The translations under genes and the position numbers were made by a program. The notes beneath the pieces are model-generated. The model had not been told where the DNA came from, searched no databases, and saw only the letters and a list, made by a program, of their open reading frames with translations. This document shows, piece after piece, positions 43,495 to 52,367 of a stretch of DNA of 64,000 nt (positions within the stretch are counted from its first letter, which is position 1; each line of letters opens with the position of its first letter). The stretch covers positions 19,892-83,891 of the forward strand of contig NZ_JABBJJ010000012.1 of assembly GCF_012933655.1 (NCBI RefSeq). Direction: 5' to 3'. This DNA is from Pyxidicoccus fallax. Lineage in GTDB: Bacteria > Myxococcota > Myxococcia > Myxococcales > Myxococcaceae.

Positions 43495-43923
43495 TCAGGG
43501 GGAAGAGCTGGAGCCCGGGGTGGGCTCGGAGGGTTTCATCAGCTGAATGATGGCGTCCGGCAGCCGGGTGGGCTTGCCGTCGCGCTTGATGCAGGCGTGC
43601 AGGGTACGTCCGGTGCACAGCAGGGTGCGCGGCTCGCCCTCGCGGAAAAGCTCGTAGGTGAACACGATGGAGGCGCGGCGCAACTCGCCCACCTGCACGC
43701 GGATGACGAGCAGGTCGTCGTAACGCGCGGGTGACTTGTACTGGCAGCTCGCCTCGGCGACGGGCAGCTGGAGGCCGGAGCGCTCCATGTCGGCATAGCT
43801 GCCGCCGTGCGCGCGGAAGAACTCGCTGCGGGCGAACTCGAAGTAGCGGAAGTAGTTCGCGTAATAGACGACACCCATCTGATCCGTGTCGCCGTAGATG
43901 ACGCGAAGCCGGGCCTCGACCAT
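43495..43923 (-). CDS. YbgC-type acyl-CoA thioesterase
   Basis: 142 residues from ATG 43923; the codons upstream lack homology. It is a hot-dog fold with the 4-hydroxybenzoyl-CoA thioesterase motif including the catalytic Asp: VIYGDTDQMGVVYYANYFRY. Then come FEFARSEFFRAHG and LLVIRVQVGELRRASIVFTY. Enzymes of this type hydrolyse short- to medium-chain acyl-CoA or acyl-ACP. In E. coli ybgC sits with the tol-pal genes, but here it leads a glpX operon. It is divergent from the phosphatase gene at 44023. Confidence 0.92.
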   Translation of the reverse strand: MVEARLRVIYGDTDQMGVVYYANYFRYFEFARSEFFRAHGGSYADMERSGLQLPVAEASCQYKSPARYDDLLVIRVQVGELRRASIVFTYELFREGEPRTLLCTGRTLHACIKRDGKPTRLPDAIIQLMKPSEPTPGSSSSP

Positions 43924-44022
43924 GAGGGCGCGCAAGCTAACAGCGCCCCCGTCAGCGTCCAAGCAGTCGCGCCCCTTGTTGGTTGCTTCTGACCATCCGA
44001 CCGGGGCACTTTTCTAATACGT

Positions 44023-45639
44023 ATGATTCGAGCCCTCCTGCTGGTGACGGCCCTGGCCGCCCTGCCCGCCTTGGCGAAGCCGCCGCGGCTGACGCTCTTC
44101 ATCTCGGTGGACGCGCTGGGCAGCGAAGTGCTCCTGCGAAACCGCGCCCGGCTCACGGGGGGCCTGGGGCAGTTGCTGACCGCCGGGGCCTTCTATCCCT
44201 ACGCCCGCTACGGCTTCGCCGAGTGCCGCACCGCGCCGGGCCACGCCACCCTGTCCACGGGGACGAACCCCTGGAGGCACGGAGTCATCGACAACCGCTG
44301 GGTGGACCGGGCGACGGGCAAGCCCGTCAACGCCTACGTGGACCCGGCGCACCCGGTGCTGGAGGTGCCGCTGACCCCAGGGCAGGACGCGAGCCCGGCG
44401 AACCTGATGGTGGAAACGCTGGCGGACCGGCTGCGGGTGGCGACGCAGGAGCGGGGCAAGGCGGTGGCGCTGTCGCTGAAGTCGCGCGCGGCCATCGCGC
44501 TGGCCGGGCGGATGGGGCAGGCGTGGTGGTTCGACGACGGCGTGGGGAAGTTCGTGACGGGCACCTGGTACACGAAGGAGTTCCCCGCGTGGGTGAAGGA
44601 CCTGAACGCGCGGAAGCTGCCGGAGTCGTACTTCGGGAAGAAGTGGGAGCTGATGCGGCCGCGCACGGAGTACGTGGGCGAGGACGAGCGCAGCTACGAG
44701 GTGAACGCGTACGGGCTGGGCCGCACCTTCCCGCACCCGCTGGATGGCGGGCTGCCGTCGCCGGGGCTGGTCTTCTACCGGGCGTTCGGGGTGTCGCCGG
44801 ACTCGCATGACGTGCTGGTGGAGGCGGCGAAGGCGGCGATTGTCGGGGAGGGGCTGGGGAAGGACGAGGTGCCGGACCTGCTGGCGGTGAGTGTCAGCGG
44901 GACGGACCTGGTGTTCCACGAGTTCGGTCCGTACTCGTGGGAGATGCAGGACTCGCTGCTGCGGCTGGACAAGGCGCTGGGGGAGCTCATCACCGCGGCG
45001 GAGCGCGCGGCGGGAGGCCGGGCGAACCTGGTCATCGCGGTGACGGCGGACCATGGCGGCGCGGCGATGCCGGAGCAGTGGGCGGCGCAGGGGCTGCCGG
45101 CGCAGCGGGTGAGCCCGGTGGCGGTGGCGCAGGCGCTGACGCAGGAGCTGCGCAAGCAGTTCGGCGGCGACGTGACGGCGTCGCTGGAGGAACTGGACGT
45201 GTACCTCTCGGGCAAGTCGCTGGAGGGGGGCAAGGTGGACGGCGCGGCGGTGCGGCGGGCGGCGGCGGCGTGGATGGCGAAGCACCCGGCGGTGCTGACG
45301 GCGGTGGCGAGGGATGACCTGTTCACCGCGCCGGACCCGGCGGGACACCTGGCGCCGCTGCGCAAGGGCTACTACCCGGAGCGCAGCGGGGACGTGTTGT
45401 TCATGGTGAAGCCCTTCCACCTGCTCTACACGGACACGGAGGGGACGAGCCACGGCACGCCGTACTCGTACGACTCGCAGGTGCCCGTGGTGTTCGCGGG
45501 CAAGGGCATCAAGCCGGGGGTGTACCTGGAGGAGATGGACCCGGTGGACGTGGCGCCCACGCTGGCGGCGCTGATGGAGATTGGAATGCCCGCGGCGGCG
45601 GAGGGCAAGCCGCGCGCGGAGGTGCTCACGGGGAAGTGA
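44023..45639 (+). CDS. Periplasmic alkaline-phosphatase superfamily phosphodiesterase/phosphatase
   Basis: 538 residues. A signal peptide (MIRALLLVTALAALPALA) is followed by LTLFISVDALGSEVL. The nucleophile Thr is in CRTAPGHATLSTGTNPWRHG. Zn ligands are in SGTDLVFHEFGPYS, TADHGGAAMPEQW and TSHGTPYSYDSQVPVVF. This is the PafA/NPP-type (type I phosphodiesterase) branch, whose members cleave phosphomonoesters or nucleotide phosphodiesters. Exact preference is unknown. Phosphate-regulon boxes were not recognised upstream. Confidence 0.92.
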   Translation: MIRALLLVTALAALPALAKPPRLTLFISVDALGSEVLLRNRARLTGGLGQLLTAGAFYPYARYGFAECRTAPGHATLSTGTNPWRHGVIDNRWVDRATGKPVNAYVDPAHPVLEVPLTPGQDASPANLMVETLADRLRVATQERGKAVALSLKSRAAIALAGRMGQAWWFDDGVGKFVTGTWYTKEFPAWVKDLNARKLPESYFGKKWELMRPRTEYVGEDERSYEVNAYGLGRTFPHPLDGGLPSPGLVFYRAFGVSPDSHDVLVEAAKAAIVGEGLGKDEVPDLLAVSVSGTDLVFHEFGPYSWEMQDSLLRLDKALGELITAAERAAGGRANLVIAVTADHGGAAMPEQWAAQGLPAQRVSPVAVAQALTQELRKQFGGDVTASLEELDVYLSGKSLEGGKVDGAAVRRAAAAWMAKHPAVLTAVARDDLFTAPDPAGHLAPLRKGYYPERSGDVLFMVKPFHLLYTDTEGTSHGTPYSYDSQVPVVFAGKGIKPGVYLEEMDPVDVAPTLAALMEIGMPAAAEGKPRAEVLTGK

Positions 45640-45714
45640 GCGGCGGGAAGTACCGGGTGTTGCGCTCCGACGCTTCCGGGCGGGCGCATTGCTCGCGCTG
45701 CGGCGTCATCCGCC

Positions 45715-46515
45715 CTACTCCAGGATTTCGACCGCGTCTCCGACGCGCACGGTGCCCGCGCGGCGCACGATGACGTTCTGACCGAACATCACCTTGTTGT
45801 CGATGCGGCGGAACGTGGTGAGGGTGCGCAGGGGTTCCTGGTGCGGGTCCTTGCGCGCGGTGTCCGCGTCCACGGTGATGAAGACGCAGCGGGCGCACGG
45901 CTTGACGACGGCCAGCTCGACGGTGCCGATGCGCAGGCGCTTCCAGCCGTCCTCGGCGAAGGCGTCGGTGCCGTCGACGACGAGGTTGGGACGGAAGCGC
46001 GACATGGGCACCGGCTGGGCGAGGCGCCCGTTGAGGTCGGCCAGCGAGGCCTCGGTGGTGAGGAGCAGCGGGAAGGCATCGGCGAAGCCGACGCGGTCCT
46101 CCGGTGCTGCGTAGGTCGGGTCCACGGGCCGCTGCATCCGCGAGTCCACGTACACGAGCGCGGCAGGCATGCCGAGGTACTCGGACAGCCAGCGGTCCGC
46201 GGCGGCGTCGGTGCGCGCGGCGGAGCAGGTGTCCTTCCACACGGTGACGTCGAGGCGCGGTGACGCTCCGGTGGGAAGCGGCACGGTGAGCTCGGGCATG
46301 CCCGGCGCGGACAGGTGGAGTCCCGACGGCGTGGGCACGGCTCGCACGAGCACGAGCGAGGGCAGCTCGCGCCCGGTGAGGAAGGAGCCATCGGGGCGGA
46401 CCGCCATCCAGCGGCGGTCATGTTCGATGCCCAGCGGCTCCACGGTGGCGTGTTCCAGCGGGAGACCGGCGCCGGATTTGAGGGGATAGCGGAAGAGGGC
46501 CTGGAGTCGGGGCAT
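45715..46515 (-). CDS. MOSC-domain protein (YcbX/mARC-like)
   Basis: 266 residues from ATG 46515; more open frame upstream is antisense to the kinase gene. The N-terminal beta-barrel (LQALFRYPLKSGAGLPLEHA) is followed by the MOSC domain (MSRFRPNLVVDGTDAFAEDG; VKPCARCVFITVDADTARKD). The Cys in PCARC is the presumed molybdenum-binding residue. YcbX/mARC enzymes reduce N-hydroxylated bases. There is no fused ferredoxin, so an external electron donor is needed. Confidence 0.9.
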   Translation of the reverse strand: MPRLQALFRYPLKSGAGLPLEHATVEPLGIEHDRRWMAVRPDGSFLTGRELPSLVLVRAVPTPSGLHLSAPGMPELTVPLPTGASPRLDVTVWKDTCSAARTDAAADRWLSEYLGMPAALVYVDSRMQRPVDPTYAAPEDRVGFADAFPLLLTTEASLADLNGRLAQPVPMSRFRPNLVVDGTDAFAEDGWKRLRIGTVELAVVKPCARCVFITVDADTARKDPHQEPLRTLTTFRRIDNKVMFGQNVIVRRAGTVRVGDAVEILE

Positions 46516-46692
46516 GGGGGGCGCGGGGATGGAAGTGGCGCGTGACTCTACACCCGCTCGTGATGGAGCGATGACTCCTGTCGTGCGCTCTCCAGCGAAA
46601 TTCCACCTCAGGAGATTGTGCTGGAACGCTCCTACTTCGGGAGTAGTCTCCGGGCGAGCCGCGCGAAACGCGCCTCTCCTCGCGAGGAAGCC

Positions 46693-48096
46693 ATGCTGTC
46701 TGTCCACCTGAATCCGGCACGCCTTCCCCTGGGAACAAGAGTAGGCGACTGGTGTGTGCTGGAGCGGCGGGGATTTGGAGCTTATGGCGCCGTCTACCGC
46801 GCCGTCAGCGTGGAGGCGGCCTCGGCTCCCGTGGCCCTCAAGCTGGCCCTGCACCCCCAGGATGAGCGCTTCGCACGAGAGGTCGAGCTCCTCTCCCGCC
46901 TCCACCATCCGAACGTTCCGCGCCTGGTGGACCATGGTGTGTGGCAACAGTCCGAGGACTTCTTCTACCCGTACCTCGCCATGGATTGGGTGGAGGGCGT
47001 GTCGCTGTACGCCTGGGCGAGTGCGCACCGGCCCACGTCACGGGAGGTGCTTCAGGTGCTCGCCAGACTGGCGCGGGCCCTGGAGGCAACCCATGCCGCG
47101 GGCGGAGTGCACAGGGACGTCAAAGGCGACAACATCCTGGTGAGTCCCGCGGATGGGCGGGTCTTCCTGACCGACTTCGGCTCTGGGTCTTTCATCGGCG
47201 CCGCCACGCTGACGTGGCACCCGTTTCCACCAGGAACACCGGCATATCGCCCGCCGGAGGCGTGGCGGTCGATGCGGCTCCCAGCGCGGGAGCCGTTGGT
47301 GCCCTACGCGCCCGGTCCGGCGGACGATGTCTTCGCACTGGGCGTCACCGCCTACCGATTGGTGACCGACGAGTACCCAGACGGTGGGGACCCGGCGGCT
47401 CCCTTCGAGAACATGGAGAGAACCGGTGCACCATCCGCGCGAGCGGTCAATGCGCGCTGTTGCGAGGAGCTGGATGCACTCGTGTCTCGGATGCTCTCCA
47501 GGATCCCCGAGGCACGGGGCTCCGCCCGGGAGCTCGCCGAAGCGTTCGAACAAGCCGGGCGCGAGACAGGGCCCGAAGCAGATGTGCAGCTCTTCGCGAG
47601 CAATGCACCACGCACCGAGACCGCGAAGGTCTCGCACCCGCCCATGGCGCATCAGTCGCCCGGTCGCTCCAGATCTGCATGGCTCACGGCCGGCATCATG
47701 GGAGGCGCGCTCGCCATGGGGGCCGGGTGGATGCTGAGCGCACATCCCCGCGTGGAGCCCGTGAAGGATCAGGCCTCGACCATCGAGGACTCGAAGGACG
47801 GCGGCACCGTCGCCGTGGGAGACACCGCGCTGTTCATCCCGGTGTCTCATGTGCGGGCGCCATCCGCCTGGTCGACCATTGCAGTGGACACCCCTCCCCG
47901 CCCCCTCCCGGGACAAATCCGTCCGGACGCCACGGGCCGTTGTCCCCAGTGGCAGGTGCCCATCAATGGCGGCTGCTGGAAGAAGCTGGCCGTGGACGCG
48001 AAGAACTGCGGCGAGGGTGACTTCGTCTACAAGGGAGCGTGTTACACGCCCGCGTTCCGGCCAGCGCGTCCTCCTACTTCGAGCCCCGTGCAGTGA
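46693..48096 (+). CDS. Ser/Thr protein kinase with membrane helix and external four-Cys tail
   Basis: 467 residues from ATG 46693; upstream codons are open but non-conserved. The kinase domain is complete and looks active: RRGFGAYGAVYRA (Gly loop), VALKLAL (ATP lysine), HRDVKGDNILV (catalytic loop), LTDFGSGSF and a Pro-rich APE-like segment PPEAWRSM. A transmembrane helix (WLTAGIMGGALAMGAGWML) precedes about 110 external residues. Their end holds a four-cysteine motif: CPQWQVPINGGCW and CGEGDFVYKGACYTP. I recall similar INGGCW...YKGACY tails in other myxobacterial kinases, so it is probably a ligand-sensing disulfide module. It is convergent with the Cys-rich protein gene. Confidence 0.9.
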   Translation: MLSVHLNPARLPLGTRVGDWCVLERRGFGAYGAVYRAVSVEAASAPVALKLALHPQDERFAREVELLSRLHHPNVPRLVDHGVWQQSEDFFYPYLAMDWVEGVSLYAWASAHRPTSREVLQVLARLARALEATHAAGGVHRDVKGDNILVSPADGRVFLTDFGSGSFIGAATLTWHPFPPGTPAYRPPEAWRSMRLPAREPLVPYAPGPADDVFALGVTAYRLVTDEYPDGGDPAAPFENMERTGAPSARAVNARCCEELDALVSRMLSRIPEARGSARELAEAFEQAGRETGPEADVQLFASNAPRTETAKVSHPPMAHQSPGRSRSAWLTAGIMGGALAMGAGWMLSAHPRVEPVKDQASTIEDSKDGGTVAVGDTALFIPVSHVRAPSAWSTIAVDTPPRPLPGQIRPDATGRCPQWQVPINGGCWKKLAVDAKNCGEGDFVYKGACYTPAFRPARPPTSSPVQ

Positions 48097-48172
48097 GCCT
48101 GACGCCGCCTTGGCAACCCGTGGCGTGGCACCAGTCCGAGGGACCGGCCGCCCTGCGTGCCTATCTCGTTCA

Positions 48173-48910
48173 TCACTCACGACACTCCATCTGGACCTCA
48201 CCCGGGCGCCCCGGAACGTAGCCCACCGTGCAATGGGTCCCCTCGGGGCAGCCCTGGGGCTGACAGTTCTCTCCACGGATGCGGGCGCATACCGATATCC
48301 CTTGTTCGAAACGCACGCACTCCTGTCCTTGCGCGCAGGGACTGTCCTCACACGTCGGCAGGCAGGATGCACCTTCGCGCCTGTCCGCACAGAACGAGCC
48401 GTCGGGGCATGACTCCGGCACATCCGTCAGGCATGGGCGACCGCAGTAGCCGCTGTTGCAGAGGAGCCCCGCGCGGCAGACCATTTCGCGTGTTGAGGTG
48501 AATGATGGGAAGCAGGGGGCTCCTTCGTCAGCCATTCCCGTGACGACGCAGAGGCGCACCCACGGTCCCGTGCCCCGACTTCGCAAGGCCTTGCAGGTGA
48601 ATCCATCAGCGCACTGAAGGTCTGTCTGGCACTCACTGGCCATGCACAGGGCCTGACCTCGTGAGAAAGTCAGACACCCCAGTGGGTCTTCGCAGTCCTC
48701 GGCCTTCTCACAAGGGCGCTCATGAGTCAGGAGCGCCCGACGCTCGTCGAGTGTCAGGACCGGGCTCACCGTTCTCACGTCTCCGGCCACGGCGCTCTGT
48801 TCGAGCCATCCCTTCCCTGCCCCGAGAGCAAGTACGAGCGGAAGCGGAAGCAGGAATCCCGCGACAACCGCCAGCAGGGGTCGCCACCTCACCTGCAATC
48901 CCAGCCACAT
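48173..48910 (-). CDS. Membrane-anchored 24-cysteine extracellular protein
   Basis: 245 residues from ATG 48910. An N-terminal hydrophobic helix (PLLAVVAGFLLPLPLVLALG) is either an uncleaved anchor or a signal peptide. The external part has 24 cysteines in Dickkopf/EGF-like spacing: CEKAEDCEDPLGC, CQTDLQCADGFTC, CRAGLLCNSGYC and CPEGTHC. These spacings recur in myxobacterial surface proteins beside kinases. No catalytic motif was seen. It converges with the Ser/Thr kinase gene and overlaps the start of the tiny lipoprotein gene's 3' end by 22 bp. Confidence 0.85.
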   Translation of the reverse strand: MWLGLQVRWRPLLAVVAGFLLPLPLVLALGAGKGWLEQSAVAGDVRTVSPVLTLDERRALLTHERPCEKAEDCEDPLGCLTFSRGQALCMASECQTDLQCADGFTCKALRSRGTGPWVRLCVVTGMADEGAPCFPSFTSTREMVCRAGLLCNSGYCGRPCLTDVPESCPDGSFCADRREGASCLPTCEDSPCAQGQECVRFEQGISVCARIRGENCQPQGCPEGTHCTVGYVPGRPGEVQMECRE

Positions 48911-49005
48911 GTCTGTTCGTCCGAGCCGTCGCGCATGTGGTCGTGCGGACAACCTGTTCCGACCGTGAGGAGAACCACGAACATGGCCGCGTGGCGCCAG
49001 CGCAT
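48889..49005 (-). CDS. Tiny lipoprotein, 38 residues
   Basis: ATG 49005 to the stop at 48889. It is a short protein: MRWRHAAMFVVLLTVGTGC is a lipoprotein signal ending at the lipobox Cys, followed by 19 residues including one HDH and two further cysteines (CGWDC). It overlaps the 24-Cys protein gene by 22 bp in another frame, so the two are probably cotranscribed. A run of eight C (G on the coding strand) lies directly upstream of the ATG, between it and any ribosome site. Small size makes this only a moderate call. Confidence 0.5.
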   Translation of the reverse strand: MRWRHAAMFVVLLTVGTGCPHDHMRDGSDEQTCGWDCR

Positions 49006-49160
49006 GAGCCCCCCCCGGGTGCAATGGCTGTCGCCACCATAGCAGCCTGGCCCTCGAACGCCTCCCCGCCTCCCTGCTCCCCACCTGGAATTTCGGCGCG
49101 AGTCAGTGACACCCTGGCCGCGCTTCATCCTCCAGTTAACACAACGAACGGGAGCCTCGA

Positions 49161-52082
49161 ATGCGTGGGAATGTGGCGCGAAGTCTTGCGCTCGCGGTGC
49201 TGGGCCTTGCCTCCTCGGCCCCCGCGGCGGTGAGCAAGGACATCGTCGCGGGAGACCGCCGGACCCCAGCCTCGGTGCAATCGCAGAACGCCTATGCCAG
49301 CTACGTCTCGCCGGCCACCAAGGTGTTCCACGTCAGCCTGACGGGAAATGACTCCACCGGAGACGGCAGTTCCACCCGCCCCTGGCGCACGGTCGCTCGC
49401 GCGGTGCGCGGGCTGGCGGCCGGCTCCACTGTCTACATCCACGCGGGCACCTACGACGCGACCCACGTCGACCTCGCGTCCTCCTCCGCCCTGGACGGCA
49501 CGGCCACCGCGCCCATCACCCTGCGCGGCGCGCCCGGCGAGACCCGCCCCGTGCTCAAGAGCAACGGCTCCTCCTCCATCTTCACCCTCAACCGGCGGTA
49601 CTGGATTCTCGACGGCCTCGAGCTCGACGGCCGCTATGCCCGCGCGAACGCCGTGTTGTTCCGCTCGGACCACCTGACGCTGCGCAACAGCCTCGTTCGC
49701 GACGCCGCGCTCGACGCGCTCAACGTGCAGGCCCAGCACGTCCTCATCCAGAACAACGAGATTCGCAACACCTTCGAGCACACCGCCGGCAGCGCTCGCG
49801 GCATCGCCTGCACCCTGCACACCGACTGCGCCGCTGGCAGCTTCTGCAAGCCCGAGTACGACGCGTCCAACGTCCTGCGCAGCTACTGCCGCCAGCGCGA
49901 TGACGGCCACGCCATCATCGTCCTGCCCGACTCGCACTCCGTCCTGGTGAAGGGCAACACCATCCACGACAACACCGGAGACGGCCTCCAGTGCGCCGGC
50001 CCGGTGACGGGCTACACCTCCGGCACGCGCCCCGCGGACATCACGCTGGAGGACAACGACATGTTCACCAGCCCCGCCAACCAGGGCGTCGTCGAGGAAG
50101 CCACCGACATCAAGGACTGTGACTTCGTCACCCTGCGCCGCGAGCGCTATCACGGCTTCCGCGCCGCGAAGAACTCCAGCGGCACGCTCATCGGCGGAGG
50201 CACGGCCATCTTCCACTTCGGTGCCCAGGGCATCCGGGTGGAGGACTCGGAAATCTACGACGCGTGCATGGGCCTGGGCGTGGGCAACAGCGCCAGCGAC
50301 CTCGTCTCCAACATCGTCGTCGCCCGCACCCGCTTCCACCACCTCTACATGGGCGAGAAGGGCTGCGGCACTGGCGGCACCACCGGCACCGGCCTCTACG
50401 TCCAGAAGCTCAACGGTGGCGACTTCTTCCACAACACCATCTCCCAGGCGGGCCGCCAGGGCCTCGTCATCGCTGGCGCCGGGTGGACGGTGCGCAACAT
50501 GGACTTCTGGAACAACGTCGTGTCGCTGTCCGCACCGGGCTCGCGCTGGCTCGTCACCGACGGCGAGTTCCTCACGGACTTCGAGTCCGACGGCAACCTC
50601 TTCTCCCACACCGATGGCTCCTCCGCGCACTTCACCTGCGACTTCCAGCAGGGACTGAAGGACCTCACCGGCTGGCGGAGCAGCGCGTGTGCCACCGGCG
50701 GCCTGATTCTGAGGGACCCGTCCAGCACGGTGGCGCCCGCGGCCTTCACCCTGGAGACGTCCGGTGACCTGAGCCTCCAGGCGTCCTCCCCCGCCGTGGA
50801 CAGCGCCATGAACAACACCGGCGCCACGTATTGCGGCACCGCGCCGGACAAGGGCGCCCTGGAGCGCTGCGCCTCCACGCCGCCTCCTCCCCAGGAAGGC
50901 GGCGAGCTGCTCTGGCAGCAGCAGATGGGCACGGCCTCGGATGAGTACGGCTACGCGGTGACGGCGGACCCGAACGGCGGCGTCTACGTGGCGGGCTACT
51001 CGACGGGCGCGTTCGACTACGACAACCAGGGCGGCCGCGACGCGGTGCTGCGGCGCTACACCGCCTCGGGCACGCGCGACTGGGGCCGGCAGCTCGGCGC
51101 CGCGGGTGACGAGCACGCCTATGGCGTGGCGGCCACCACCTCCGGCGTCGTCATGGGCGGCCACGCCAGCGGCGGTGTCGCCGGAGAGACGTACGTGGGC
51201 GGCACGCTCGACGGCTTCGTCGCGAAGTACAACACGCTGGGCACGCGTGAGTGGGTGCGCATGCTGGGCACGGCGGCGGAGGACTCGGTGCGCGCGGTGG
51301 CCACGGACGGGACGGACTTCCTCGTCGCGGGCTACACGACGGGCTCGCTCCAGGCCACCAATGCGGGGCTGAAGGACGCCTTCGTGGCGAAGTACAGCGC
51401 CGCCGGTGCCCTGCTCTGGGTGCGCATGCTGGGCACGTCCGCGGACGACCTCGCGTACGGCGTGGCCGCGGACTCCAGCGGCAACGTCTACGTCGCGGGC
51501 GTCACCGGCGGAGCGCTGCCGGGCAACAGCAGCGCGGGTGGGCAGGACGTCTTCATCGCGAAGTACACCGCCCAGGGCACGCTGGCGTGGGTGCGCCAGT
51601 GGGGCAGCGCCGCGAGCGACATCGCGCAGGACGTGGAGGTGGACAGCACGGGCGCCATCGTCGTGGGCGGCTCCACCACCGGCTCTCTGGCGGCCACCTC
51701 GCAGGGCGGCACGGACGCCTTCGTGTCGCGCTGGACGAGCGCGGGCGTGCGCGAGTGGGCCCGTCAAATCGGCACCGCCGGGGAGGACTCCGGCTACGGC
51801 GTCGCCACCGATGTGGGCGGCACCGTGTACCTCACGGGCTCCAGCACCGCCGCGCTCGCCACGGGCTATGTGGGCGGCCATGACGCCTTCCTCGTGCGCT
51901 ACGCCAGCGACGGCACCCGCGGCTGGGTGGAGCACCTGGGCTCCGCTACGGACGAGGTGGCGCTGGGCGCGGCCTCGCGCTCCGGCAATGGCGTGTACAT
52001 CGTGGGCGGCACGATGGGCACCCTGCCCGGCCTGACGAGCGCGGGCGGCAAGGACCTCTTCCTGGGCCGCTTCGCACCGTGA
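49161..52082 (+). CDS. Secreted parallel beta-helix protein with C-terminal seven-bladed propeller
   Basis: 973 residues. A signal peptide (MRGNVARSLALAVLGLASSAPAA) is followed by a DUF1565/right-handed beta-helix domain (VFHVSLTGNDSTGDGSSTRP; RTVARAVRGLAAGSTVYIHA; then NosD/pectate-lyase-like coils such as VLVKGNTIHDNTGDGLQC) to about residue 570. A Pro spacer follows. Residues about 580-973 hold exactly seven SBBP-type repeats marked by W.R.(L/M)GT...D...Y.V, for example LLWVRMLGTSADDLAYGV and VREWARQIGTAGEDSGYGV. Together they make a closed seven-bladed propeller. It may be a carbohydrate lyase or binder. No catalytic residues can be asserted, and no MYXO-CTERM or sorting tail is present. 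Confidence 0.9.
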   Translation: MRGNVARSLALAVLGLASSAPAAVSKDIVAGDRRTPASVQSQNAYASYVSPATKVFHVSLTGNDSTGDGSSTRPWRTVARAVRGLAAGSTVYIHAGTYDATHVDLASSSALDGTATAPITLRGAPGETRPVLKSNGSSSIFTLNRRYWILDGLELDGRYARANAVLFRSDHLTLRNSLVRDAALDALNVQAQHVLIQNNEIRNTFEHTAGSARGIACTLHTDCAAGSFCKPEYDASNVLRSYCRQRDDGHAIIVLPDSHSVLVKGNTIHDNTGDGLQCAGPVTGYTSGTRPADITLEDNDMFTSPANQGVVEEATDIKDCDFVTLRRERYHGFRAAKNSSGTLIGGGTAIFHFGAQGIRVEDSEIYDACMGLGVGNSASDLVSNIVVARTRFHHLYMGEKGCGTGGTTGTGLYVQKLNGGDFFHNTISQAGRQGLVIAGAGWTVRNMDFWNNVVSLSAPGSRWLVTDGEFLTDFESDGNLFSHTDGSSAHFTCDFQQGLKDLTGWRSSACATGGLILRDPSSTVAPAAFTLETSGDLSLQASSPAVDSAMNNTGATYCGTAPDKGALERCASTPPPPQEGGELLWQQQMGTASDEYGYAVTADPNGGVYVAGYSTGAFDYDNQGGRDAVLRRYTASGTRDWGRQLGAAGDEHAYGVAATTSGVVMGGHASGGVAGETYVGGTLDGFVAKYNTLGTREWVRMLGTAAEDSVRAVATDGTDFLVAGYTTGSLQATNAGLKDAFVAKYSAAGALLWVRMLGTSADDLAYGVAADSSGNVYVAGVTGGALPGNSSAGGQDVFIAKYTAQGTLAWVRQWGSAASDIAQDVEVDSTGAIVVGGSTTGSLAATSQGGTDAFVSRWTSAGVREWARQIGTAGEDSGYGVATDVGGTVYLTGSSTAALATGYVGGHDAFLVRYASDGTRGWVEHLGSATDEVALGAASRSGNGVYIVGGTMGTLPGLTSAGGKDLFLGRFAP

Positions 52083-52092
52083 CGTGAGTCGA

Positions 52093-52125
52093 AGGGCCGT
52101 GACCCCGTTGGGCGGTCACGGCCCT
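52093..52125. terminator. Terminator-like hairpin between convergent genes
   Basis: AGGGCCGTGACC (52093-52104) and GGTCACGGCCCT (52114-52125) pair perfectly over 12 bp with a 9-nt loop. It sits between the stop of the beta-helix gene and that of the 78-residue gene. Confidence 0.7.
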
Positions 52126-52130
52126 CGACA

Positions 52131-52367
52131 TCAGCCGCGCACCGAGCGTCCGCCGAAGGGCGGGTTGGCCATGATGGCCTGGGCCATGCGGTCCGCGAAG
52201 GCGCGGCCCTCGCGCGCGTACTGCTCCGCCTCCTCGGCGGTGAGGCGCACGCGGACCTCGTACATGGCGAAGCCGCCCACGACGACCTCGAGCGTCAGCG
52301 TCCCATCCGGAGCCCGCAGCAGCCGGTACATCAGCGGGCTCTGGATGAGGACCTCTTCGTCGCTCAC
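52131..52367 (-). CDS. Small protein of unknown function, 78 residues
   Basis: The GTG start at 52367 overlaps the stop of the lipoprotein gene (GTGA), so it is translationally coupled. The protein starts VSDEEVLIQSPLMYRLLRAP, has a beta part (LTLEVVVGGFAMYEVRVRL) and a helix (TAEEAEQYAREGRAFADRM). It is cytosolic. No family recognised. Coupling to the lipoprotein suggests a shared task. Confidence 0.75.
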   Translation of the reverse strand: MSDEEVLIQSPLMYRLLRAPDGTLTLEVVVGGFAMYEVRVRLTAEEAEQYAREGRAFADRMAQAIMANPPFGGRSVRG

